Positions 24,341 to 33,348 of a DNA stretch of 64,000 nt are shown here, piece by piece. Numbering within the stretch: the stretch's first letter is position 1; each line of letters opens with the position of its first letter. The DNA is from an uncultured bacterium (lineage in GTDB: Bacteria > Pseudomonadota > Gammaproteobacteria > Burkholderiales > Burkholderiaceae_E): contig CAIVPX010000019.1 of the NCBI GenBank assembly GCA_903907905.1, positions 38,908-102,907 on the forward strand, written 5' to 3'. Below the pieces are notes generated by a model. That model did no database searches. It had not been told where the DNA came from and saw only the letters and a program-made list of their open reading frames with translations. Both the position numbers and the translations under genes were made by a program.

Positions 24341-25567
24341 ATGTGGAATATTCTGAAACACATCCGGGTGCTCGATTTGTCCCGCGTCTTCGCCGGGCCT
24401 GCCGCCACGCAGGTTCTCGGTGATCTGGGCGCCGACATCATCAAGGTGGAAGACCCCCGGGGCGGTGACGAGGCCCGTGGCTTCGGCATGACGCAGGAGA
24501 TGGTCGACCAGGGCATCCACACCAGCCCATCGTTCATCGCGCTCAACCGGAACAAGCGCAGCATCGCCATCGACCTGTCCTGCCCCGCGGGGCAGCGCGC
24601 CATCCGGCGCATGGTCGCGCAGTGCGACGTGGTCATCCACAATTTTCGCCCGGGTACGCTGGAGCGATACGGTCTGGGCTATTCGTCGCTCAAGGCCATC
24701 CGGCCCGATCTGATCCTGTGCTCATTTTCGGCCTATGGCGATAGTGGCCCGCTATCCGCCATCGGCGCCAATGATCTGGCGCTGCAGGCGCACAGCGGTC
24801 TCATGAGCATCACCGGCGAAGCCGATCGGCCGCCGGTGCGCTGCGGCACCTCGCTGGTCGATCTGCATGCCAGCCTCAGCATGGTCATTGCAATCATGGC
24901 GGCGCTGCAACACCGGGATCAGACCGGCGAAGGGCAGGAAGTGGAAAGCAGCCTGCTGCGCAGTTCAGCCCACCTCATGAATTATTTCTACGGCGAATAC
25001 TGGGCCACGGGCGTCATCCGCAAACCGATGGGCACGGCCAATCACCTGAGCGTCCCCAATCAGGTCTTCCCCAGCGCCGACGGCAGCGTGGTCATCATCG
25101 CGCCGAGCAACGAGATGTGGATTCGCTGCGCGCAGGCCCTGAATGCGGAAAAACTCGACCGGCCCGAGTGGCGTGGTCTGGTCGATCGGCAACGGCACCG
25201 GACAGCCATCATCCAGGCGATGACCGAGGTGACGCTGTCGATGAGCAGCGAGGAACTGGTTCGACGGCTGGGCCCTGCCAAGGTCAATGTGGCCGTGGTA
25301 AACAACATTGGCATGGCGGCCGACCATCCCCAGCTGGCGGCGATCGATGCGATCACCACCTTCGAGATCGATGGCAAGCCGGTCAAGTCGGTGAGGGCGC
25401 CCTTTGATCTTCGCGGCACGCCACGCGGCCCGGAGCGCCGCCCTCCGACGCTCGCCGAGCATACCGGCGAGATCCTGCGCGAGCTCGGACTAAGCGATGA
25501 CGACATTGCAGCGCTCGAGCGCGAAGACGCTTTCGCACCACCGGGCTCACGCACTGCCGCCCGCTAG
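24341..25567 (+). CDS. CaiB/BaiF (class III) CoA-transferase
   Basis: A 408-residue CoA-transferase. Family blocks are IRVLDLSRVFAGPAATQVLG, LGADIIKVEDPRGGDEARG, NRNKRSIAIDLS and VVIHNFRPGTLERYGLGY. The Asp that forms the acyl-aspartyl intermediate in class III enzymes fits GTSLVDLHASLS (about residue 175). The start ATG at 24341 is preferred over upstream in-frame codons that lie within the hydratase gene. Together with the split hydratase it forms a cassette that would load CoA onto an unsaturated (di)carboxylate and hydrate it, like the mesaconate or itaconate routes. The stop lies 14 bases from the stop of the convergent ChaA-like gene. Confidence 0.93.
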   Translation: MWNILKHIRVLDLSRVFAGPAATQVLGDLGADIIKVEDPRGGDEARGFGMTQEMVDQGIHTSPSFIALNRNKRSIAIDLSCPAGQRAIRRMVAQCDVVIHNFRPGTLERYGLGYSSLKAIRPDLILCSFSAYGDSGPLSAIGANDLALQAHSGLMSITGEADRPPVRCGTSLVDLHASLSMVIAIMAALQHRDQTGEGQEVESSLLRSSAHLMNYFYGEYWATGVIRKPMGTANHLSVPNQVFPSADGSVVIIAPSNEMWIRCAQALNAEKLDRPEWRGLVDRQRHRTAIIQAMTEVTLSMSSEELVRRLGPAKVNVAVVNNIGMAADHPQLAAIDAITTFEIDGKPVKSVRAPFDLRGTPRGPERRPPTLAEHTGEILRELGLSDDDIAALEREDAFAPPGSRTAAR

Positions 25568-25581
25568 ATCAGATCACGCAA

Positions 25582-26643
25582 TCAGGGCACGAACGAAAAC
25601 AGCAGGAAGGCTGCGAAGATGCCCAGGTGCACCACGCCCTCCAGCATGGTGGTACGCCCGTGGTTGAGCGTGACCGCCAGCGTCATGAAGGTGGTGAACA
25701 GCATCACCGTCATGGCCAGATCGAGCCCGAGATGGAGGGGCTGGCCCGTCACCAGCGCGGTCACGGCCACCGCCGGAATGGTCAGCCCCACGCACGCGAG
25801 CACCGATCCCAAGGTGAGATTGAGCGCAGTCTGAAGGCGGTTGCGAGCGGCCGCGCGAATAGCCGTCATGCCCTCGGGCAGAAGCACCAGCAGCGCGATG
25901 GCAACGCCCGCCAGCGAGCGGGGCAAGCCAGCCGCATCGATGGCGCCCTCAAGCGCCGGTGACAGCGCCTTGGCCAGCAGCACGACAGCAAACAATGCCA
26001 CCACCATCAGCACCAGCGCGAGTAACGCGGCGCGGCCACTCGGACGGACGCCTTCGGCTGCCACCTCATGGTCAGCGACGAAATCGGCACGGTGGCGTAC
26101 CAGCTGCATGTAAAGAAACACCGCATAGAGTACGAACGCCACCGCCGCAACGAACATCAGTTGCGGGGGGCTGAATACCGGTCCGGGGGTCGAGCGAGTG
26201 AAGCTGGGCAGCACCAGGGTCAAGAGCGACAGCGGGATCAGCACCACCAGAAACGCACCGGCTGCGCTGGCCCGAAAGCTTTGCTCGAAATAGCGGCGCC
26301 CACCCAGCAGCAGGCACAGCCCGAGAATGCCATTGAGCGCGATCATCAGCGCGGAGAAGATCGAATCGCGAGCGAGCGCCGGCTGCTCGCCCGCCAGCAT
26401 CATTGAGACGATCAGCCCTGCCTCGATGACCGAAATGGCCAGGGCCAGCACCAGGCTGCCGAGCAGGTCACCCAGCCGGTGCGCCAGCGTCTCGGCGTGG
26501 TGAACCGCGGCAAACGTGCAGCCCACCAGCAGCAGGCCAGCCAGCGGAAGCGGCACCCAGCGGATAGCCCCCAGCGCCACCGCGCCAAGGATGGGAAACA
26601 CCACCACCCACCACGGAAACGTCTTGCCTGCGCCACCCGCCAT
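25582..26643 (-). CDS. chaA: Calcium/cation:proton antiporter (ChaA-like)
   Basis: A 353-residue inner-membrane protein with about eleven hydrophobic segments, of the Ca2+/cation antiporter superfamily. The two inverted alpha-repeats are recognisable: LALAISVIEAGLIVSMML in the N-half and LLVLLPEGMTAIRAA followed by LNLTLGSVLACVGLTIP in the C-half, each with the acidic residue that binds the cation. A hydrophilic loop (VRHRADFVADHEVAAEG) separates the halves. It probably exports Ca2+ or Na+/K+ in exchange for protons. It lies 74 bases downstream of the gamma-glutamyltransferase gene on the same strand. Confidence 0.9.
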   Translation of the reverse strand: MAGGAGKTFPWWVVVFPILGAVALGAIRWVPLPLAGLLLVGCTFAAVHHAETLAHRLGDLLGSLVLALAISVIEAGLIVSMMLAGEQPALARDSIFSALMIALNGILGLCLLLGGRRYFEQSFRASAAGAFLVVLIPLSLLTLVLPSFTRSTPGPVFSPPQLMFVAAVAFVLYAVFLYMQLVRHRADFVADHEVAAEGVRPSGRAALLALVLMVVALFAVVLLAKALSPALEGAIDAAGLPRSLAGVAIALLVLLPEGMTAIRAAARNRLQTALNLTLGSVLACVGLTIPAVAVTALVTGQPLHLGLDLAMTVMLFTTFMTLAVTLNHGRTTMLEGVVHLGIFAAFLLFSFVP

Positions 26644-26717
26644 GACTTCCCTCGCCGTGTGTAATTGCGCTCAGCGTCACGACGCAAGCGGTGTCACGGG
26701 ATCGTTGCCCCGCCGCA

Positions 26718-28280
26718 TCAAGGCTCGATGACCGCATCGCCATAGGGCGACATGATTTCGGTACAGCCCGAGTTCATGCCCGCCTCGCGCATCACCCCGG
26801 CGGGACAGGCGTACGCGTACGGATAGACTACGCGCCGCGCTGTTTTGACCGGCAACACTTCAGCGAGCGCAGCCTGCACGGCGGCATCGAGTTTAGGATC
26901 AGCGGTGAGGACCGGCCCGCCGCTGACATCGATACGGGGCTGATGGAACGCTTCCTCGAGGCTCATGCCGAAGCGGGAGAGAAATGCGCTCAACTGCAGC
27001 ACCGCACCGAGAATCTTGCGACCGCCCGAAGCGCCCAGACCAAACATGCGTTGCCGGGTATCGACCCCAATGACCGGACAGTAGTTGGCCAGACAGCGCT
27101 TGCCGGGCGCGAGCGAATTTGGTTTGCCCGGCTCGGGGTCGAACCACATGATGCCGTTGTTCAGCAGCACCCCCGTGGAGGGCGACACGACCCGCGCCCC
27201 GAAGATCGACAGCAGCGTCTGGGTCACCGAGCACAGGTTACCCTCGCGATCGACGACGCAAAAGTGAGTCGTGCTGCCCGGCGCCTGCGCCGACTCGTGG
27301 TCGCCCATCTGCGACAGACGCTGCTCGAAGGCCTCGCGCAGGGCGCGTGCGATGGCCTGGTAGTGCGCAGGGCCGATCGCCCCCGACGGCATCTGAAGGG
27401 CCTTGAGGGCGCGCGCGAAGGTGGGCCCGCCGGTGAGACCGGGCACCGCCCAGATCCGCCCGCCCGCGTGATCCAGTTGCATCGGTTCGACCCACTCGGC
27501 GCGGTACTGCTCGAGATCCTCCTCCCCCAGAAAGCCGCCCTTGGCGCGCACATCGCGCACCAGCGCCCGGGCAACATCGCCCCGGTAGAAGGTATGCGCG
27601 CCCTCAAGCGCAATCTGCTGCAGGGTATCGGCCAGCGCCGCCTGATCGAGATGCCGCGGGGGCCCGCCCGTCCAGGCGCCCACAATAGGCCAGCGGCCCT
27701 CGTCCAAAAACATGGCCGCCGCATCCGGGTCGGCCGCGAGCGAGCGCGCTGACGATGCCGTCACCAGGCCGGAAAACCAGTCGCTCTGCAGACCGCGCCG
27801 AGCCAGCGCCACCGCAGGCTCGACCAACTCACGCCAAGGCATGCGCCCGTACTCGCCGTGGGCGAGCGACATGCCGGCCACCACACCCGGTACCGCCACC
27901 GCCGTGGCGCCCTGAACATTGCGGTCATCGAGCACCGAGGGCCAAGCAAAGAGGTCGGTGTTGACCCCCTCACCCGTGAGCGGGTAGTGGGAAGGGTCGA
28001 GGCTCAGGGGCGAACGCATACCGAAATTGACCGCCCGCGGCTGCGCCTCACCCGCGCGCCAAATCACCATGCAACCGCCTGCGGCGACGCCGCTCATCCA
28101 GGGCTCCACCACGCCCAGCGCAAACGAGGTAGCCACGGCGGCATCGATGGCGTTGCCCCCCGCGCTCAGCACCGCAGCCCCCGCTTCGGCCGCGAGCCGG
28201 TGCTGCGAGGCCACCACGCCCCGCCCGGTCACGACGACCGACTTGCGAATGCTCTGCGCGTTGGAAAAATTGTCGTTCAT
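26718..28280 (-). CDS. Gamma-glutamyltransferase family protein
   Basis: A 520-residue Ntn-hydrolase. The self-cleavage site fits GSTTHFCVVDREGN, with Thr337 as the new N-terminal nucleophile. The oxyanion region GASGGRKI replaces the usual GSPGG. There is no N-terminal signal peptide, unlike periplasmic Ggt, and the large-subunit Arg region differs, so it may be an intracellular acylase or hydrolase (cephalosporin-acylase or Ywrd-like) rather than a glutathione enzyme. The ATG at 28280 has an excellent GGAGGAATTCG spacing. Substrate unknown. Confidence 0.92.
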   Translation of the reverse strand: MNDNFSNAQSIRKSVVVTGRGVVASQHRLAAEAGAAVLSAGGNAIDAAVATSFALGVVEPWMSGVAAGGCMVIWRAGEAQPRAVNFGMRSPLSLDPSHYPLTGEGVNTDLFAWPSVLDDRNVQGATAVAVPGVVAGMSLAHGEYGRMPWRELVEPAVALARRGLQSDWFSGLVTASSARSLAADPDAAAMFLDEGRWPIVGAWTGGPPRHLDQAALADTLQQIALEGAHTFYRGDVARALVRDVRAKGGFLGEEDLEQYRAEWVEPMQLDHAGGRIWAVPGLTGGPTFARALKALQMPSGAIGPAHYQAIARALREAFEQRLSQMGDHESAQAPGSTTHFCVVDREGNLCSVTQTLLSIFGARVVSPSTGVLLNNGIMWFDPEPGKPNSLAPGKRCLANYCPVIGVDTRQRMFGLGASGGRKILGAVLQLSAFLSRFGMSLEEAFHQPRIDVSGGPVLTADPKLDAAVQAALAEVLPVKTARRVVYPYAYACPAGVMREAGMNSGCTEIMSPYGDAVIEP

Positions 28281-28460
28281 CGAATTCCTCCGGAGAATGC
28301 GCGCCGGAGTTTACCTTTGAGCCCGGCGGGCTGTGGCGGGAAGCCCCTGCGCCGCAAGCGCCCGTGACCCGGATGAAGCCAATCGGGCTCAATGACCCCG
28401 CACCGCGGGCACTCGCCGGGTGTGTAAGATCTCCACTGGATATCGTGGGAGCCCTATCAG

Positions 28461-29051
28461 ATGGAGCCACACTCGGTCATCGTTGCCAGTACCGGGCTGG
28501 TTGGCCTGCTAGCCGTCCTGACGCTCGCCCGGCGTGGCATCAAGGTCACGGTGCTCGACATCCTCGACCGCCTGGGCCTCTTTGGGGTGGCCCCGCCACA
28601 GGCGGAGCGGGCCGAGTCGGTGCAATACCGCACACCGGTCCCGCGCGTGCATTTCGATAGCGCGGTGCCCGCCACTCAGACCCAGACTGGCGAGACTGTG
28701 CCTCGGGTCAGACGAGGCGGAGCCGAGTCCGGCCTGCGCGCGCGATTTCTGATCGGCACCGATGGCGCGGTCAGTGATCTGATCGCGACCATGCGATCAC
28801 TGCCCCGAATCCCCGGCAAGGAGCGCTACCGAACGGGGCGCTGCCCGGAAAGCCGCATGCAGCAGGGTCGAATCGTACTGGCGAGCAACAGCGCAGATAT
28901 CACCAACACCCGGGACGGCATGAGCATGAAAACGGGCATCCACGACCCCTGGATGCTGACCCACGCCATCGCTCGAGTGCCCGCAATCGGCCGTCGACAA
29001 GCGCGCCAGCGCGGCATGAACCGTTTGGGCGCACTACCCACGAAGCCGTGA
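28461..29051 (+). pseudogene. Remnant of an FAD-dependent aromatic monooxygenase
   Basis: A 196-codon open frame that strings together pieces of a flavoprotein hydroxylase (MhpA/PheA-like, normally 400-600 residues). Piece one is the Rossmann strand (VIVASTGLVGLLAVLTLARR) with the first Gly of GxGxxG changed to Ser. Then comes a jump to VLDILDRLGLFG and VQYRTPVPRVHFD, then the second FAD motif RARFLIGTDGAVSDLI, then GRIVLASNSADITNTRDGMS and GIHDPWMLTHAIA. This last piece is the canonical G-D-A-A-H segment with Asp changed to Asn and His to Asp. The long stretches between are missing although the frame stays open. The stop still overlaps the next ATG (TGATG), a relic of operon coupling. A functional mini-flavoprotein is possible but unlikely. 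Confidence 0.75.
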
Positions 29052-29815
29052 TGAACATTGCCCTGCCCGCCGCCGACCTGCCGCCCATCCCGCTGCCCGC
29101 GCGCCGACTGGGCGTTCTGGTGCCACCTGCCAACCCGACAGTCGAAATTGAATATCCGGCCCTGCTTCCAGGGGACACCGCCCTGCACGCCATGCGGCTA
29201 CCGGTCTTTGCGGGAGACCTGCAGGCACGCAACCGCAGCTACGTCGCAAGCTACGCGTCCTGCCTGAAGGGGTTTGGCCATCTCAGACTCGACGCCCTGT
29301 CCATCGCCATGACCGGGTCACATTATCGGCTCGGCCACTCGGGCGATCTCGACCTGTGCAGACGGCTCACCGATGCGGCTGGTCTCCCAGTCGAAACCGC
29401 GAGCCTCGCGATTGCTCGCGCGCTGCAAACCCTTGGTATCGAGCATCTCACACTGATATCGCCCTACCCTGACGCGGTGACGGCCGAGGCGCGCGAGTAC
29501 TGGGCCAGCGCAGGCTTCGCCCTTTACGACCTGAGCTCCTTCGGCGACCAGTTGGTCGCCTACATTCTCACCCCGGCTCAGGTGCTTGAGGCCATCCTGC
29601 GCACACGTATCCATCCGCGAGGCGCCGTGCTGCTGAGCGGTACGGGCATGCGAACCCTCGAGGCCATTGCCCTGGCACGCTCGGCCATCGAGCAGCCCCT
29701 GCTGGCCTCCAACCCCTGCGCCGTCTGGAGTCTGCTTCGCCCGACCGGGGCTGAGGTGTCGGGGTGGATGCGCGCAAGCCTGCCCGCCGCACTGCTCGAC
29801 ACGGCACGGCCATGA
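29051..29815 (+). CDS. Asp/Glu racemase-superfamily protein (maleate isomerase-like) without catalytic Cys
   Basis: A 254-residue protein with the maleate isomerase/arylmalonate decarboxylase pattern: ARRLGVLVPPANPTVEIEYP at the start, TLGIEHLTLISPY in the middle and LLSGTGMRTLEAI near the end. The family uses two Cys, in A-C-T-S-G-S and S-C-T-(N/G)-x-R-T-(L/I); here the positions are Met (SIAMTGSHY) and Gly (SGTGMRTL). Racemisation or isomerisation by the known two-Cys mechanism is therefore not possible. The start is taken as the ATG at 29051, overlapping the remnant monooxygenase stop; a GTG at 29048 is also in frame. The partner has decayed, so this gene may be on its way out too. Confidence 0.82.
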   Translation: MNIALPAADLPPIPLPARRLGVLVPPANPTVEIEYPALLPGDTALHAMRLPVFAGDLQARNRSYVASYASCLKGFGHLRLDALSIAMTGSHYRLGHSGDLDLCRRLTDAAGLPVETASLAIARALQTLGIEHLTLISPYPDAVTAEAREYWASAGFALYDLSSFGDQLVAYILTPAQVLEAILRTRIHPRGAVLLSGTGMRTLEAIALARSAIEQPLLASNPCAVWSLLRPTGAEVSGWMRASLPAALLDTARP

Positions 29816-29959
29816 ACCCGCGCCGATGGCTTGCCGCAGCGACTGGCGCCTGCGTGAAAGACGTGCCGCGACAAGAATCCGTCATCCGTGAGACTCAAGT
29901 CCAGCTGGAGTAAGGGCGCCTGCGCGCGCCAGCAAACGTTGTTCGAACGCCGTGCGAGC

Positions 29960-31690
29960 TCAGAAAATATCGGGTTCGGGCACAGCCGCGCCAAACGATG
30001 TCTCGAGAAAATCGAAGTCACAGCCCTGATCGGCCTGCAGCACGTGGCGTGCGAACATCCAGCCATAGCCTCGCTGCCAGCGGGGCGCAGGCGGCGTCCA
30101 GTCGGCACGGCGCCGGGCGAGTTCGTCCTCGCTCACCTCGAGGTGAATACGTCGCGCGGGCACGTCCACGCTGATGCGGTCCCCCGTTCGAACCAAGGCA
30201 AGCGGCCCGCCCACGGCCGCCTCGGGCGAGCAGTGCAGCAGGCAGCCGCCATAACTCGTGCCGCTCATGCGCGCATCCGACAGCCTGAGCATGTCGGTGA
30301 CCCCGGCACGCAGCAGCTTGGTAGGGATGGGCAGCATCCCCCACTCGGGCATGCCGGCGCCCAGCGGACCAGCATTGCGCAGCACCAGCACGTCGTCGGC
30401 GCTCACCTCCAGATCGGGGTCCTCGACCGCCTGCTTCAGGGCCGGATAGTCATCGAACACCAGCGCTCGCCCCGTGTGCCGCAGCAAGCGCGGCGCGCAG
30501 GCGCTGGGCTTGATCACCACGCCGTCGGGCGCGAGGTTGCCGCGCAGCACCGCCAGCGCCCCTTCCGCATACAAGGGCCTGGACAGGGGGCGGATCACCT
30601 CGTCATTAAACACCTCGGCGCCCGCGATGTTCTCACCCAGCGTCCGGCCATTGACGGTCAGGACATCACAGGCAAGACTGGCCCGGATGCGTTCGAGCAG
30701 CGCGCGCAGCCCACCCGCGTAGAAAAAGTCCTCCATCAGGTAGTGCTCGCCGCTGGGCCGAATGTTGGCAATGACCGGCACCCGGCGGCTGGCCTCATCG
30801 AAGTCGTCCAGCGTTACGGGGTGCCCCGCGCGCCGCGACATCGCGATCAGGTGAATGATGGCGTTGGTGCTGCATCCCATCGCCATCGCGCAGGCAATGC
30901 CGTTGAGAAAATGCGCACGCGAGAGCAGGCGGCCCGGCGTGAGGTCCTCCCGAACCATCTCGACAATGCGTCGACCGCAGTCGGCACTCATCCGGATGTG
31001 GCCGGCGTCAGCGGCAGGAATGCTCGAGGCCCCCGGAAGGCTCAAGCCCACGGCCTCGGCAATTCCCATCATGGTGGCCGCCGTCCCCATGGTCATGCAG
31101 GTGCCATGGCTGCGGTTGATGCCCGCCTCCATCTCCTGCCAGGCCTGCTCAGACAGCCGGCCGGCGCGTCGTTCATCCCAATACTTGAAGGCATCCGACC
31201 CCGACCCCAGCACCTGCCCGCGCCAGTTGCCCCGCAGCATGGGCCCGGCGGGCAGGTAGATGAAGGGCAGACCCGCGCTGAGCGCGCCCATGACCAGACC
31301 GGGCGTGGTCTTGTCGCAGCCGCCCATCAGCACCGCGCCATCGACCGGATGACTGCGCAGCAACTCCTCCGTCTCCATCGCCAGGAAGTTGCGATACATC
31401 ATGGTGGTCGGCTTGACGATGGGCTCGGACAGACTCATCGCCGGCAACTCGAGCGGAAAACCGCCCGCCTGCAGCACACCGCGCTTGACGTCCTCGACCC
31501 GAGACTTGAAGTGTGCGTGGCACTGCGCGATGTCGCTCCACGTGTTGATGATCGCAATCACGGGCCGCCCGAGCCAGTCGTCGGGGCCGTAGCCCATCTG
31601 CATGAGACGGGAGCGGTGACCGAACGAGCGAAAGTCATCGGGCGCAAACCAGCGGGCACTGCGCAGGGCCTTGGGGGGCTTGGGGCTCAT
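29960..31690 (-). CDS. IlvD/Edd-family dehydratase (sugar-acid / L-arabinonate dehydratase-like)
   Basis: A 576-residue cytoplasmic [2Fe-2S] enzyme that removes water from a sugar acid to give a 2-keto-3-deoxy acid. The three cluster Cys are C57 (DIAQCHAHF), C125 (LMGGCDKTTPG) and C198 (HGTCMTMGTA), with K127 as the likely carboxylated metal ligand. The segment INTWSDIAQCHAHF favours the arabinonate/xylonate dehydratase branch over IlvD proper. No other sugar-acid gene is adjacent and the gene stands alone on this strand: its stop is 144 bases from the racemase-like stop, and its start is 73 bases from TadG. Two convergent neighbours give no hint of substrate. Confidence 0.93.
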   Translation of the reverse strand: MSPKPPKALRSARWFAPDDFRSFGHRSRLMQMGYGPDDWLGRPVIAIINTWSDIAQCHAHFKSRVEDVKRGVLQAGGFPLELPAMSLSEPIVKPTTMMYRNFLAMETEELLRSHPVDGAVLMGGCDKTTPGLVMGALSAGLPFIYLPAGPMLRGNWRGQVLGSGSDAFKYWDERRAGRLSEQAWQEMEAGINRSHGTCMTMGTAATMMGIAEAVGLSLPGASSIPAADAGHIRMSADCGRRIVEMVREDLTPGRLLSRAHFLNGIACAMAMGCSTNAIIHLIAMSRRAGHPVTLDDFDEASRRVPVIANIRPSGEHYLMEDFFYAGGLRALLERIRASLACDVLTVNGRTLGENIAGAEVFNDEVIRPLSRPLYAEGALAVLRGNLAPDGVVIKPSACAPRLLRHTGRALVFDDYPALKQAVEDPDLEVSADDVLVLRNAGPLGAGMPEWGMLPIPTKLLRAGVTDMLRLSDARMSGTSYGGCLLHCSPEAAVGGPLALVRTGDRISVDVPARRIHLEVSEDELARRRADWTPPAPRWQRGYGWMFARHVLQADQGCDFDFLETSFGAAVPEPDIF

Positions 31691-31763
31691 GAAATCTCCG
31701 GTTCAGCGTCGCAAACGCCACTGCAACGCAGATGATAGCCAGAGCCCGACAAGACCCGCTTGG

Positions 31764-32912
31764 TCAGGACGCCAGTTTCGGAGTCGAAAACACCCCGTAG
31801 CCCGGCCCGCTGCCCCCGGCCTTGGGGTTGACACATTGGTTGCTCATCTGCACGAGCACGTACTTGCCGCTGCCCCCGTTGGCCGACAGGATACGCAGGC
31901 AGGCAAAGGCGCTCACCGACGAGTAAGCGTGGTTGGTCACCTTGTTAGTCACGGGAATGGTCACGAACTCGCAACTGCGGTCGCCGGCGGCGCTGCAGGC
32001 ATTGACCGGGGCATACAGGGCCGTTTTGGAGCCGGGCTGGATCCAGGTGCCATCCCCGACCGAGAGGGTGGTGGGATTGCCTGACTGGATCAAGGTCTGC
32101 ACCGCCGAGGTACTGCTCAGGTCCTGCGCAAAGGTTGTCCAGTCGCCGCCATCGCAGGAGCCGCTCTTGTACCCCGAGGTGATATAAAACTGATACGGCT
32201 GGCCAACCGTCTGCTTGATGCTCTGCCCGGGCAGCGACGAGGCTTTGGTCGCAAGCTTGGGTGAACCTGTGGTGGCATCCCAGTAGTTGTCATACATGCA
32301 CTTGGACATGGCAATCGGAAAGAGCCCGCCTGCTCCCACGTTGCCGGGCGAGGTGATAACGGCCACCGCGCTCGCCGACAGCGGCATCACCTCAATCCCG
32401 AACACCTTCCCCAGATACAACCTGACCCCCCCGCCGTTCTCCGACCCGGTCTTGCGAATGGTGACGCGAATCGCTGCCGTGTCATTGCTCTTGGGTATCA
32501 TGGGAAGCGACTGCAACCCCGGGGGCGACCCGGTCAAATTCCAGTAGCCCGTATCGACGCTTGCGGTTTGCAGCGTGGCGCCGTCTGCGGCGTTGCTGGC
32601 GACCGCGCTCGCGGCCCGCTGGCGTGAAGTGGTCCAGTCGGGCCAGGGACTGCTGAGGTTGCCGCATTCGGTCCGCGGATAGAGGCACTGCACCCCCGCC
32701 AGCACCGAAGCGTCTGCGGCGTTCTGTAGTTCGTTGCGCACCACCATCACGTTGGCCACATCAACGGCCAGCGCACTGACCGACAAGACCAACGGCAGCA
32801 GCAGGGCCGCCAGCACCGCGATGGTGCCTCGCTGCCGTGTACGTGGCGCGCTCCCGCTAGGCGTGCGCACCAGACCCGCCCCCCCGGTAGGATGACGCGA
32901 TTGCATGGCCAT
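31764..32912 (-). CDS. TadG-like pilus assembly protein
   Basis: A 382-residue protein with an N-terminal TadE/G-like segment: RQRGTIAVLAALLLPLVLSV forms the single membrane anchor, followed by SALAVDVANVMVVRNELQNA and AADASVLAG. The long periplasmic remainder is Ser/Thr/Gly-rich, with several Cys (for example CMYDNYW, GSCDGGD, CSAAGDRSCEF) that could form disulfides. I start it at the ATG at 32912, with GGGGA at 8 bases; the frame continues to a TTG at 32927. It lies 19 bases after TadE. The rest of a tad locus (TadA, TadB, TadC, RcpA, Flp) is not in the window. Confidence 0.85.
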   Translation of the reverse strand: MAMQSRHPTGGAGLVRTPSGSAPRTRQRGTIAVLAALLLPLVLSVSALAVDVANVMVVRNELQNAADASVLAGVQCLYPRTECGNLSSPWPDWTTSRQRAASAVASNAADGATLQTASVDTGYWNLTGSPPGLQSLPMIPKSNDTAAIRVTIRKTGSENGGGVRLYLGKVFGIEVMPLSASAVAVITSPGNVGAGGLFPIAMSKCMYDNYWDATTGSPKLATKASSLPGQSIKQTVGQPYQFYITSGYKSGSCDGGDWTTFAQDLSSTSAVQTLIQSGNPTTLSVGDGTWIQPGSKTALYAPVNACSAAGDRSCEFVTIPVTNKVTNHAYSSVSAFACLRILSANGGSGKYVLVQMSNQCVNPKAGGSGPGYGVFSTPKLAS

Positions 32913-32931
32913 ACGATGATTCCCCAAAAGA

Positions 32932-33348
32932 CTATTCGTTCTTCATGACCGAGGTGGCCGTGATCACCAGCGGCCCGGTAACCGCGCTCAGCAGTTTGGT
33001 GAGCCCCAGCCCCTGGTAGGTGTAGGACACCGTGACCGTCAGCGGCACGCCGAAGCTGCCCTGTGCGCCGGATGCCACCGACACACTGGGCGGCGCCGCA
33101 GAGGCAAACGACAAAAGGTTGTTGTTGCAGTACGCGGTCGCCACCGCCTCAATTTCGGTGCGACTGAGCTTGGGTGTGCGCAGTACCACCCCCGCGCGGG
33201 CCGCCTCGCGACTCGCATTGGTAATCACCGCCTTGTCGTAAAGGATCAGGCCCAACTCGATGGTCGCAAACACGACCAGCAAAAAGATCGGAAAAATCAG
33301 CGCGAACTCAACGACCGCAACGCCTTGCTGCCTGCCTGCACGTTTCAT
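32932..33348 (-). CDS. TadE-like pilus assembly protein
   Basis: A 138-residue pseudopilin-like protein with the TadE signature: basic N-terminus MKRAGRQQ, then GVAVVEFALIFPIFLLVVFA containing the Glu five residues after the cleavage-type Gly, then IELGLILYDKAVITNASREA. The C-terminal part is a beta-rich periplasmic domain. In Tad systems TadE and TadG are minor components needed for Flp pilus assembly. The start ATG follows GGCGAGAAG. Confidence 0.9.
   Translation of the reverse strand: MKRAGRQQGVAVVEFALIFPIFLLVVFATIELGLILYDKAVITNASREAARAGVVLRTPKLSRTEIEAVATAYCNNNLLSFASAAPPSVSVASGAQGSFGVPLTVTVSYTYQGLGLTKLLSAVTGPLVITATSVMKNE

Noticed and set aside
28461..29051. Reading this frame as an intact, functional oxidoreductase
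   Set aside because: FAD motifs are mutated and most of the fold is missing, so it is listed as a pseudogene.
29888..31735. 615-codon plus-strand open frame opposite the IlvD/Edd dehydratase
   Set aside because: The minus-strand frame has the three cluster cysteines; the other is a composition shadow.
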